This document shows, piece after piece, positions 32,657 to 39,613 of a stretch of 39,613 bases of DNA (position 1 is its first letter; every line of letters starts with the position of its first letter). The stretch is taken from the NCBI GenBank assembly GCA_040007395.1, contig JBDTVG010000150.1, positions 1-39,613 on the forward strand, read 5' to 3'. This DNA is from DATGFK01 sp040007395. Lineage in GTDB: Bacteria > Chloroflexota > Anaerolineae > Aggregatilineales > UBA2796. The translations under genes and the position numbers were made by a program. The notes below the pieces were generated by a model. That model worked only from the letters and a program-made list of their open reading frames with translations. It ran no database searches and was not told where the DNA came from.

Positions 32657-33268
32657 CTACAACCGGAGTTGAAAAGCAAAGCGCAACCAGTGGAGTACGG
32701 TTGGCTCATGGCGATAGCGAGAACGAATAGCGGTCATACGTTTGGCCCGTCGCCATGACCACCAAGCCAAGCGAAAGGCACTGCCAAGGGGCGGGGTAGG
32801 CCAAGCGATATTTGAGTAAGCACACCAATTCAGCGAGACTTAGTAGCCGCCAGAAAGGGCAGTGGGCGGGAACTTTTTTTGAGCATCCTGATGCCGTAAC
32901 ACGGTCAACCAAGTATGCGCCAGCAGAGCGAGGGTCATGTGGGGGATACCATGAAGGCCCATGGTCGACTTCCTACTGACCTAAGCCAGCCCTGCCTTTG
33001 GCTTCTTCTAAGAGATGCTCGACCTCGTAGCGCGATCCCCCGACCTGAGCTAGCACGTCCAGCGGGGTGGTACTATCGGCATTGGATAGGCGTCCGGTGG
33101 TTCGGTCACGGGGCAACGCACGACCACCCAATGTTCACCGAGGGTATCGCTGGTGGAAACCACCCGCAGCGCTGTCCAGTCCGACCAAGGCAACCCTTGC
33201 TCACTCAGGTTCAGCGCATACCGCTGCCCCTGATTCACGCTTCGCTGGCTTCGACGGAGCACCAACGC
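32657..33268 (-). pseudogene. IS701-family transposase remnant, several frameshifts and stops
   Basis: Read in three frames on the minus strand, the fragments line up as the C-terminal third of an IS701-type transposase. They are 'GEHWVVVRCPVTEPPDAY', then 'LDVLAQVGGSRYEVEHLLEE' with 'AKGRAGLGQ' followed by a stop, then 'HMTLALLAHTWLTVLRHQ' and 'KKFPPTALS' followed by another stop. The last piece is 'LAWWSWRRAKRMTAIRSRYR', ending at TAG 32657-32659. The N-terminal part with the first catalytic residues is missing. Its right end lies inside the FHA relic, which it evidently disrupted. Exact IS ends are not visible. Confidence 0.72.
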
Positions 33269-33279
33269 TTCGACTATGA

Positions 33280-33517
33280 TCTTGGGGTAGGGGTTGGATT
33301 AACCCATCTGCCCCACGCCGAGGTTCGACAGGCACTTGAACAACGATGGATCGCGATTCAGGCGCAAGCACACCGTGCCGCCGAAGCCTGTGAATGGTGG
33401 AAGTCGAATATCGGCGCGTAGGCGGTGCTAGAGCATCAGCGGCGGGCATTACAAGCGGAACTCGATTGGCTAGACACCCTGATCGAGCGGTTGAGACAAG
33501 AGGAGCAGCCAGAGTAA
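33280..33517 (+). pseudogene. Unidentified coding remnant with one internal stop
   Basis: Plus-strand frame 'HAEVRQALEQRWIAIQAQAH' 'RAAEACEWWKSNIGA', a TAG at 33419-33421, then 'AVLEHQRRALQAELDWLDTL' 'IERLRQEEQPE' to TAA 33515-33517. The composition is helical and coiled-coil-like, continuous across the stop, so it looks like the end of one protein broken by a nonsense change. It abuts the IS701 remnant in the opposite direction. I cannot name the family; the C-terminal part of a second transposase is a guess. The left limit is uncertain. Confidence 0.4.
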
Positions 33518-33528
33518 GGTAGTGGTTA

Positions 33529-33555
33529 GGAGCCGAGGGGAATAGCCCCGGCTCC
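33529..33555. terminator. GC-rich hairpin between convergent units
   Basis: GGAGCCGAGGGG (33529-33540) pairs with CCCCGGCTCC (33546-33555) with a 2-base bulge and the loop AATAG. It lies 7 bases after the stop of the minus-strand membrane protein gene, read convergently. No clear U-run on either side. Confidence 0.45.
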
Positions 33556-33562
33556 GCTATAG

Positions 33563-33991
33563 CTAGTTGAGTTTGCGTTGACGGTATAGACCATAAGCCT
33601 GAAGAATGGCGAAATCCCCAACCGATGCTAACACAAAGATTGCCCAACGACCCTCGTTCGTGAACTTCGACCAACCCATCACCAGCAGCGCGATGGTGAT
33701 CACGCCGGATACCGCGTTTATGGTGATGGGGATCATGGCTTGCTGTGTGGAGATCGTCGGGCGGGCAGCAGTCCAGAGCAAGGCTACCCCGTACAGGGGC
33801 AGTATTGCACTGCTGATAACCACAGCTGGTCTGCCAAGAGAGAAACCCAGATTGGCTTTCGAGAATGTGTCGATTAGTTCAGCATCGACAATCCCGATAA
33901 TCCCGAATACGATCTCGACGATGCCGTCAGCACGTAGCGCGATACGAAGTAGGTTGGGCATGGAAGGTTGAACACGAATTGCAGTAGCCAT
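33563..33991 (-). CDS. Small integral membrane protein, function unknown
   Basis: 142 residues from ATG 33991, with AAGGAG about ten bases upstream. Four hydrophobic helices: 'GIVEIVFGIIGIVDAELI', 'PAVVISSAILPLYGVALLWT', 'MIPITINAVSGVITIALLVM' and 'WAIFVLASVGDFAILQAYGL'. The tail is basic ('YRQRKLN'). Such four-helix proteins occur widely in Chloroflexota and Actinobacteria as uncharacterised families. No motif points to a transport or enzyme role. It lies next to decayed IS DNA. Confidence 0.78.
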   Translation of the reverse strand: MATAIRVQPSMPNLLRIALRADGIVEIVFGIIGIVDAELIDTFSKANLGFSLGRPAVVISSAILPLYGVALLWTAARPTISTQQAMIPITINAVSGVITIALLVMGWSKFTNEGRWAIFVLASVGDFAILQAYGLYRQRKLN

Positions 33992-34136
33992 AGTGAAACA
34001 CTCCTTTAGGTTTATCAATATGGTTCCACAATACGCCCCGTTCCACTGCCAAGTCTATGAAAACTGCTGCCAAACGCTGCCAAATTTACGAACACTACCC
34101 TACTTTGTCCCTGAGATTTTGAAATCTCACAATAGT

Positions 34137-35081
34137 TCATGGGAACACCGCAAACAGATCACTGAGATCGGTAGCATTTGCAGCATCGCCCAGCAGCGGG
34201 GTCACACCGAAAATCTCTTGAATGGTTCGCAAGGTTGAACTATGCGTATACGGGATTGTGTTCGAGTAGCCGCTGCCTTTGGCATTGGCGGAAAACACGA
34301 TCATCCCGATAGGGCCATCGCCGCTTATTGCTTCGTCCCACGTAATAAAGATAATCCCGCCGTTCTGGTATGCTGTCGAAGCCATAATCTGTGGGATCTC
34401 AGCCGCTAGCCATGTATCGCCGTTAGCGATCTGGTCAAGGCTAGCACAGCCCTCAATATTGTGCATATCATCGCATTCGTTCGGCGTGATAAAGTTGTAG
34501 CGTGCGACGGTATTATTCTGCGAATCGTCCGCGAGTTCCGTATAGGGGCGTACATGGGCGATACAGTTTGCTGAGTCTGCCCGATTAGAATCGGTAACAT
34601 CATTGAAAAAGACCATCGGGTTGTGTTTGGCAGCGTACAGCCCCAAACTCACGAGCGGACATTTTTTGCCGCTAATCCCCTCCTGATAGCTTTTCCACGA
34701 GATCCCGGCACGATCCAGCAAAGTAACCAGATGATCGGCAGTGGTTTGACGATTCGTTATTGGGTCAAGGTCATTGCGGATGCCAAAATCTGTCCCCGCT
34801 TCCAGCCAAAGATAGTTCGGTTCGCTAGGGTGAACATGCGGCGGGTTGTAATACTGCTCGGCGTATGAGGCCATTGGCAGCAAGGTTTTATTGATATAGG
34901 GCGCGGACGGATTACCTTTAATGGCTGACCAGTTACGGTTTTCCATCAGAATCAAAAACACAGTGCGTTCTTGGGCGACTGGGGCAGCGAAGGCGACAGG
35001 AATAACAGTACAAACGGTAGCGACAAAAACAATACACACTAACCCTGCAACTCGACTCACTATTGACCGCAATATAGCCAC
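34137..35081 (-). CDS. Secreted phosphoesterase (PF04185-like, acid phosphatase/phospholipase C type)
   Basis: 314 residues from GTG 35081 with AGAGGAA just before it. A signal peptide 'AGLVCIVFVATVCTVIPVAF' ends at AFA before APVAQ. The mature enzyme begins with 'TVFLILMENRNWSAIKGNP', the ENxxW/F metal and nucleophile region of the phosphoesterase family. 'ARYNFITPNECDDMHN' and 'GGIIFITWDEAISGDGPIG' hold the second metal-binding acidic residues, and 'IPYTHSSTLRTIQEIFG' the conserved H-S-S motif. Family members release phosphate from phosphomonoesters or phospholipids outside the cell. It shares direction with the GT39-like gene upstream, from which it is separated by 55 bp. Confidence 0.87.
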   Translation of the reverse strand: MAILRSIVSRVAGLVCIVFVATVCTVIPVAFAAPVAQERTVFLILMENRNWSAIKGNPSAPYINKTLLPMASYAEQYYNPPHVHPSEPNYLWLEAGTDFGIRNDLDPITNRQTTADHLVTLLDRAGISWKSYQEGISGKKCPLVSLGLYAAKHNPMVFFNDVTDSNRADSANCIAHVRPYTELADDSQNNTVARYNFITPNECDDMHNIEGCASLDQIANGDTWLAAEIPQIMASTAYQNGGIIFITWDEAISGDGPIGMIVFSANAKGSGYSNTIPYTHSSTLRTIQEIFGVTPLLGDAANATDLSDLFAVFP

Positions 35082-35136
35082 ACTTCCTCTAACCTATCAT
35101 AACGGGAACACCGCCGATACATCACACAAAAGCGTG

Positions 35137-37056
35137 TCAAGGCGTGGGCAATGCAAATGTCCCAAGCTCAAGCCGTTCGCCATGTGTTCCACTAGCGACG
35201 ATCAAGGCAGGCAGGGGCTTCCCCGTTCGCCAATCGTAGACCGTGATGAGTAAGTGATATTGACCCGGCGATAGCCTGTTGATCAAAACGGTGCTGGGAC
35301 GGCACGCTTGCACTTCGTTCGGCAGCCCGAAATCCGACTGTGCTTTAAGAGTGCCAGCAGCATCGACCACGTGCAGCCCAATCGAGTAGGTATCACGCAG
35401 CACATTATCCGCCAGCGATGTGGCTAGCAGTACCGATAACGTTCCGTCGGCTTCGACCTTCAAAGGTTCGAGCAGCGAAATCCCGATCCCGCTACCCGCA
35501 TTTCCACTATCGCCAAAACGCAGGGCTGGATTGGTCAGGTGGTGTGCGTACAGATCGAAGCTCATTTCGGCGGTATCGAAGACCGTGCGACAATGGCTGT
35601 AATCCGCCGTTAGCACCCGTTCAAATTCAGGGAGTCGGAAGGTGGGCGGCGTGGTTTTATCCACACCCACCCAGACACGCGGCGCATCGGCTAGCCAGTG
35701 CTGCGCCTGCTGGAAGTAGTCATCGGGCTTGCCGGGAATATCTTCCATCAGGCTGTAGCGCATCGGCAACCCGTACATATAGTGGGTCAGTTCTGGCCCC
35801 TGAAACCAGACCGCGACAGGCGCATGGAAAGCGACCACATCGTCAGGTTGACCGTGTGTTTGAAGTTCGGCCTTAAAACTGCGCCACGGCAAGCGTGGAT
35901 TGTGGTGGGCACTGTAGTAGGCCGGATCGAGACTGTACCAGACTCCGGCTACCAACCAGATCACTAGTACCCATACCGGGCTAATGCCCAGCCGTGACAG
36001 CCGTTCGACTCCCAGCCCCACGACCAACGCCAGCAAAGGCCACAACACGAGCACATAGCGGATATGCAGGATGACCGGAAAAAAGACATTAGCAACGATT
36101 GCTAGTAGAAATACGCCGATTGCCAGAAACCAGATTGCCCCGGCGGAACGCCCTCGCACGCCGAGCGCTAGCACAATCAGCAAGGCCAACAGTGCCACAC
36201 TCTGATTGCTGAACACTATCGCCAGCGTCTCGAAAATCTGTCCAGCGTTCAGCGATACGGTGCGAAAGGTTTCAACAGCATTGGCGGTAGCGTGCAGCAG
36301 GGTTTGCGCCCATGGGACAAACGCCAATCCGCTGATGATGACGAGCACGACCACTCGCCACCAACGGCGATTTTTGGGTACGCACAACAGATGATACAGT
36401 CCCAACACGACCAGCACAAAAACGGTGGTGTAGTGTGTATAGAGCATAGCAGTTACGCCCAGCACAAAACCAATTTGCGACAGCCAACCGGGTTCGCGCT
36501 TGAGCGTCACGAGATGCCAGTATGCCCAGACCGTAAAGGCGGTCAGCATCACCGCCAAATCATAGGCGCGGAGTTCATGGACATATTCGATAAAAAAAGC
36601 TGACAGTGCAAGGGCGATAGCCGCACTTAGGCCAACCACAATCCGTGAGGTGCGAGTCTGCGGCGGAGCCAATGCGTAGCCGAGGCGATATGTCCATGCC
36701 ACCGCTAGCAAGCCGACCAGCAGGGACAGCACCCGCCCCGCAAATTCCGACCAACCGACGACGCGCCCCCACAGATTCAGCAGAATGTAGTAGCCGGGTG
36801 GGTTGCGCTCGGATTTCTCCGCCACTACGCGATTTATCGTCTCGCCAATCGGGATCGGGCCATACTGTGCACCCCCGGCGAAAATCGTAGACCACACTTC
36901 GTCATACCACAGCGACTCGGTACGCATTGCCGAGGTACTTAGCCCTGTCATCAGCAAAAACACCCCGATCAAGATCAACAATATCCATTGACGGGCAGGC
37001 GGCTTATCGCTTGACCAAGCTGGGACAGGCCATTTTAATTTTGCCAGATGCATCAT
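35137..37056 (-). CDS. Large GT39-like membrane glycosyltransferase with C-terminal extracellular domain
   Basis: 639 residues; ATG at 37056 or 37053, no strong ribosome site. After the first helix ('WILLILIGVFLLMTGLSTSA') the loop 'SLWYDEVWSTIFAGG' contains the acidic DE motif of the PMT_2/ArnT superfamily. 'NPPGYYILLNLWGRVVGWSE' is also typical. About ten more helices run to residue 400. The last 240 residues form a soluble domain with beta-sheet character, ending 'YHLLITVYDWRTGKPLPALI'. It should move a sugar from a polyprenyl carrier to an external acceptor. It is the longest of three such proteins in the window. It is divergent from the PQQ-type gene. Confidence 0.87.
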   Translation of the reverse strand: MMHLAKLKWPVPAWSSDKPPARQWILLILIGVFLLMTGLSTSAMRTESLWYDEVWSTIFAGGAQYGPIPIGETINRVVAEKSERNPPGYYILLNLWGRVVGWSEFAGRVLSLLVGLLAVAWTYRLGYALAPPQTRTSRIVVGLSAAIALALSAFFIEYVHELRAYDLAVMLTAFTVWAYWHLVTLKREPGWLSQIGFVLGVTAMLYTHYTTVFVLVVLGLYHLLCVPKNRRWWRVVVLVIISGLAFVPWAQTLLHATANAVETFRTVSLNAGQIFETLAIVFSNQSVALLALLIVLALGVRGRSAGAIWFLAIGVFLLAIVANVFFPVILHIRYVLVLWPLLALVVGLGVERLSRLGISPVWVLVIWLVAGVWYSLDPAYYSAHHNPRLPWRSFKAELQTHGQPDDVVAFHAPVAVWFQGPELTHYMYGLPMRYSLMEDIPGKPDDYFQQAQHWLADAPRVWVGVDKTTPPTFRLPEFERVLTADYSHCRTVFDTAEMSFDLYAHHLTNPALRFGDSGNAGSGIGISLLEPLKVEADGTLSVLLATSLADNVLRDTYSIGLHVVDAAGTLKAQSDFGLPNEVQACRPSTVLINRLSPGQYHLLITVYDWRTGKPLPALIVASGTHGERLELGTFALPTP

Positions 37057-37140
37057 TCAGACTCAATCATATAGAGGGTTTCCTGAGAAATAGTCGCCGG
37101 ATTATAACAGCCTTGCCTGAACCCACCATTTCGCCCAATT

Positions 37141-37164
37141 GATCACTAAATGGATCACTAAATT
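37141..37164. repeat. Two tandem copies of a 12-bp unit
   Basis: GATCACTAAATG followed by GATCACTAAATT, 11 of 12 bases identical, in the 179-bp gap between divergent genes. It lies just upstream of the candidate -10 at 37188, a place where a regulator could bind. Confidence 0.6.
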
Positions 37165-37187
37165 GCGGTAAAAGATCGCCTACCCTA

Positions 37188-37193
37188 TATAAT
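37188..37193 (+). promoter_or_regulatory. Candidate -10 element of the beta-propeller gene
   Basis: A perfect TATAAT lies 42 bases before ATG 37236. TTGCGG (37163-37168) is the nearest -35-like hexamer but at 19 bp spacing, so the -35 is weak. Confidence 0.35.
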
Positions 37194-37235
37194 CTCCGCG
37201 TTTGGTAACTGGATAATCGAGGATGCTGTTGCAAT

Positions 37236-38825
37236 ATGGCAATGACCTATAAACCTTATAAAAAAACGCTGCTACTACTGATACTCGTGATGGTAATGGC
37301 TTTAATGATTTCTTTTCCGGCGCAACACAGCGAAGTACAAGCCGCTGGTCCGGTTACTGCCAATACCGCCGATTGGCCTAGTTGGGGCTATGACCTAAGC
37401 AACCATCGCTATAACGCCAATGAGACCGCCATCACGCCGGCCACAGTGGGCAAGCTCAAGGTGCGCTGGACTTTTGCCTTTCCCGATACGATGATCAACT
37501 CCAACCAGCCGACTGTGATCGGTGATACGGTCTATGTCGGCTCATGGAACGGCAACGTATATGCGATTGATATGGCAACGGGTCAACAGCGTTGGCGTTT
37601 CTTCACGGGGATCACGGGCAAAACAGGCATCACACGGAGTGCAATTGTCGTGGCTAAGGATCTCGTATTATTTGGTGATCAACTGGGTCGCTTTTTTGCC
37701 GTCAATAAGGGCAATGGAACGCTGGCTTGGATTCAACAGGACTTTGAAAAGCATCCACTAGCGCAGATCACCGGATCGCCCGTTGTCTATGGCGATCATG
37801 TTTATGTGCCGATGGCCTCACGAGAGGAATCCGCAGGCAAAGATCCAACTTATTTGTGCTGTACATTTCGCGGCAGTTTGACCGCACTCAATATCAGCGA
37901 TGGATCGGTAGCATGGCGTTTTTATACAGTGGATGAACCGCAGCCTTCGACGCAGAAGAACGTCCCGCTGGGGCCTGGCGGCGTGGGTCTATGGTCTACA
38001 CCCGCCATTGACCCCGATGCAGGGCTAATCTACCTGACGACAGGCAATAGCTACTCTCCACCTGTTTCGCCCAATAGCGACGCAATTTTGGCAATCAATC
38101 TTGAGGATGGCAAACTGCGTTGGTCAACCCAGTTAACCCCCGCCGATTGGTTCAATGAGGGCTGCCAACAGACTCCGCCAGTAAATTGCGAATCAGAACC
38201 CGGCGGCGACTTTGACTTTAGCTCATCGCCACTGCTGATCAGTTCAACGGAAATGACCTCAAAGTTGGTGATCGGTATTCAGAAAAACGGCACGATGTCG
38301 GCGCTTAACGCGCTTACGGGCAAAGTGATCTGGCAACAGATGGTCGGGGAGCCAACCGCGATCAATTGGGGCGCGACTTACGACGGCTATCGGATCTACA
38401 CAGGCGATGCTAGCTTTAATCGCCATGGCGGCGTTTATGCGCTCAACCCCGCGACAGGCAAAATCGTGTGGCAAAGTGCTATGCCAAGCTGCATTCCCGG
38501 TGCGGATCAGGCCAAAGCCGACTGCTGGTCGGGCAACATGAATGCGGCGGTCAGCACGCCGGGGTTGATCTGGATCAGTGCGATGGATGGACAGCTTCAC
38601 GCCTTTGATTCGGAGACGGGCAAAGCGCTGTGGAGTTACGATACCGCTCACAGTGTCCAGAGCACGAACGGCGTAGCGGGTCACGGTGGCTCGATTGCCG
38701 CCGATAACGCTACTATCGCTAGTGGGCAGGTCTATGTGATGTCGGGCTATGCCAAGTGGAACGAACATTTTCTGGAAGGCAATGTGCTGTATGCCTTTTG
38801 GCTGCCACAACCGGAAGAATTCTAA
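37236..38825 (+). CDS. PQQ-type beta-propeller protein (quinoprotein dehydrogenase-like)
   Basis: 529 residues, exported: a signal-like N-terminus 'LLLLILVMVMALMISFPA' precedes 'AGPVTANTADWPSWGYDLSN'. The propeller opens with 'RYNANETAITPATVGKLKVR' and repeats tryptophan-docking blades such as 'VGSWNGNVYAIDMATGQQRW', 'GSLTALNISDGSVAWRFYTV' and 'DGQLHAFDSETGKALWSYDT'. This opening resembles polyvinyl-alcohol-dehydrogenase-like proteins. No CxxCH cytochrome c motif is present, so electrons would go to a separate carrier if it is an oxidoreductase. PQQ ligands cannot be confirmed by eye, and a non-catalytic binding role is possible. Confidence 0.87.
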   Translation: MAMTYKPYKKTLLLLILVMVMALMISFPAQHSEVQAAGPVTANTADWPSWGYDLSNHRYNANETAITPATVGKLKVRWTFAFPDTMINSNQPTVIGDTVYVGSWNGNVYAIDMATGQQRWRFFTGITGKTGITRSAIVVAKDLVLFGDQLGRFFAVNKGNGTLAWIQQDFEKHPLAQITGSPVVYGDHVYVPMASREESAGKDPTYLCCTFRGSLTALNISDGSVAWRFYTVDEPQPSTQKNVPLGPGGVGLWSTPAIDPDAGLIYLTTGNSYSPPVSPNSDAILAINLEDGKLRWSTQLTPADWFNEGCQQTPPVNCESEPGGDFDFSSSPLLISSTEMTSKLVIGIQKNGTMSALNALTGKVIWQQMVGEPTAINWGATYDGYRIYTGDASFNRHGGVYALNPATGKIVWQSAMPSCIPGADQAKADCWSGNMNAAVSTPGLIWISAMDGQLHAFDSETGKALWSYDTAHSVQSTNGVAGHGGSIAADNATIASGQVYVMSGYAKWNEHFLEGNVLYAFWLPQPEEF

Positions 38826-38885
38826 GGCAGGTCAAGCCTGTCAAATTCGCTGCATGTGAATGACACCCTTATAGAGAAAGTTGGA

Positions 38886-39578
38886 ATGATGCGTCATCTC
38901 ACACTAGACGGTGGCTACAATGTTCGCGATCTCGGTGGGTATCCTACTCAAGATGGTCATTATACACAGATGCAAATTTTGATCCGGGCTGGCAATCTGG
39001 ATAAGTTATCTGTAACAGGTCGTCAACAGCTTATCGATTTTGGGGTAAAAACGATTATCGATTTGCGCGATGAGTGGGAAGCCCAATCTTTTCCTGATAT
39101 TTTCGCTCAGTCTACTGAAGTGAAGTACTACAACGTGCCGCTCATTGGAAATAGTCTATCCAGTGATGAGCACTGGAAAATAGCAATGAAATCTTATAAT
39201 CAATTGCATGAACTCTACGCTATTTATCTCAATCTTTGCCAACCACAGGTGAAAGCTATTGTTCATGCCGTTGCAGAAAGTACTCCGGCGACCCTCATTC
39301 ATTGCCACGCTGGCAAAGACAGAACAGGGCTAGTGACTGCCCTGGTGCTGGCTGCTGTAGGAGTTCCGGCTGCTCTTATCGCTGAGGATTATGCCCATAC
39401 CAACGCACAAATCACCTTCCTGATTGACCAGTGGCGAGAAGAAGCGCTAAAACGGGGGCAAGATATGCAACGTTTTGAACATGATGTTGATTCTGCACCG
39501 GAGACAATGGTTAGCACACTAAATTATTTACAGGAGCATTATGGAGGGGCGACAAATTATCTATACCCTGATTGCTAG
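38886..39578 (+). CDS. Protein tyrosine/serine phosphatase (Y_phosphatase3-like)
   Basis: 230 residues from ATG 38886; a GTG at 38856 adds 10 residues without a better ribosome site. The N-terminus 'GGYNVRDLGGYPTQDGHYTQ' is the typical opening of the PF13350 family. The P-loop 'IHCHAGKDRTG' has the nucleophile C140 and R146, and the general acid is probably within 'IDLRDEWEAQSFP'. It has no signal peptide. Such enzymes dephosphorylate tyrosine, serine or phosphoinositides. The gene stands 60 bp after the propeller gene; after its stop 35 bases remain in the window, without features. Confidence 0.93.
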   Translation: MMRHLTLDGGYNVRDLGGYPTQDGHYTQMQILIRAGNLDKLSVTGRQQLIDFGVKTIIDLRDEWEAQSFPDIFAQSTEVKYYNVPLIGNSLSSDEHWKIAMKSYNQLHELYAIYLNLCQPQVKAIVHAVAESTPATLIHCHAGKDRTGLVTALVLAAVGVPAALIAEDYAHTNAQITFLIDQWREEALKRGQDMQRFEHDVDSAPETMVSTLNYLQEHYGGATNYLYPDC

Positions 39579-39613
39579 TTGACGTTCATGGATCCTAGCC
39601 GAAAATTGAGCTT

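Noticed and set aside
32706..32912. Minus-strand open frame of 68 residues
   Set aside because: It is out of frame with the transposase pieces that cover the same bases, so it is not a gene.
32915..33270. Plus-strand open frame as a 168-residue gene
   Set aside because: Its first two thirds are antisense to the IS701 remnant; only the end (from about 33280) looks protein-like.
1..39613. CRISPR arrays, rRNA or tRNA genes
   Set aside because: I saw no regularly spaced repeats and no rRNA sequence; I did not recognise any tRNA cloverleaf, though a short tRNA could be missed without a search program.

Overview
The window looks like a chromosomal segment of a Chloroflexota bacterium, probably Anaerolineae-like; this is inferred from the gene mix, not proven. 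Supporting features are a sugar ABC/LacI/GH3 locus, FHA proteins with NEW3-like domains, several ArnT/PMT-type membrane glycosyltransferases, paired B12-type radical SAM proteins, a lone HyuB, and an IS complement including IS630, IS701 and IS200/IS605-like remnants. Base composition is moderately GC-rich, with AT-richer small accessory genes in between.

Left part (1-5912, minus strand): a tightly packed operon runs leftward from a B12-binding radical SAM enzyme through a methyltransferase, a Wzx-like flippase and a PMT/ArnT-like membrane glycosyltransferase to a GT4 glycosyltransferase cut by the window edge. Neighbouring genes overlap or almost touch. It looks like a pathway that builds and exports a lipid-linked glycan or glycolipid. 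A second radical SAM protein (6825-8312, plus), an amidohydrolase and an O-antigen-ligase/TPR protein follow, broken up by small accessory genes (5937-6590, 8363-8899, 10371-10877).

Middle part (10-24 kb): a 227-bp MITE with perfect 19-bp terminal inverted repeats and an 8-bp target duplication sits just before a SMI1/KNR4 gene. Next come a HEAT-like gene, an IS630 copy touching the stop codon of a cyclic-phosphate-processing receiver (cRec-like) gene, a GNAT/CelD-like acyltransferase, an MshA-like GT4, an FKBP lipoprotein, HyuB, another GT39-like membrane protein, and a two-gene FHA operon.

Right part (24-39.6 kb): a LacI regulator with a clear promoter and an overlapping palindromic operator leads a substrate-binding protein, two permeases and a cytoplasmic GH3 glycosidase. 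This is a beta-glycoside (or related oligosaccharide) uptake and hydrolysis locus with no ATPase gene. Between the second permease and GH3 lies about 390 bp of highly structured non-coding DNA. It has matching subterminal hairpins and ends exactly at the ATGA of the GH3 start, as expected for an orphan IS200/IS605-type element carrying an omega/HEARO-like RNA. This is the most interesting item in the window. A cold-shock gene follows, then an FHA relic truncated by a decayed IS701 transposase and another broken fragment, a small membrane protein, a secreted phosphoesterase, a large GT39-like protein, a PQQ-type beta-propeller and a tyrosine-phosphatase-like protein.
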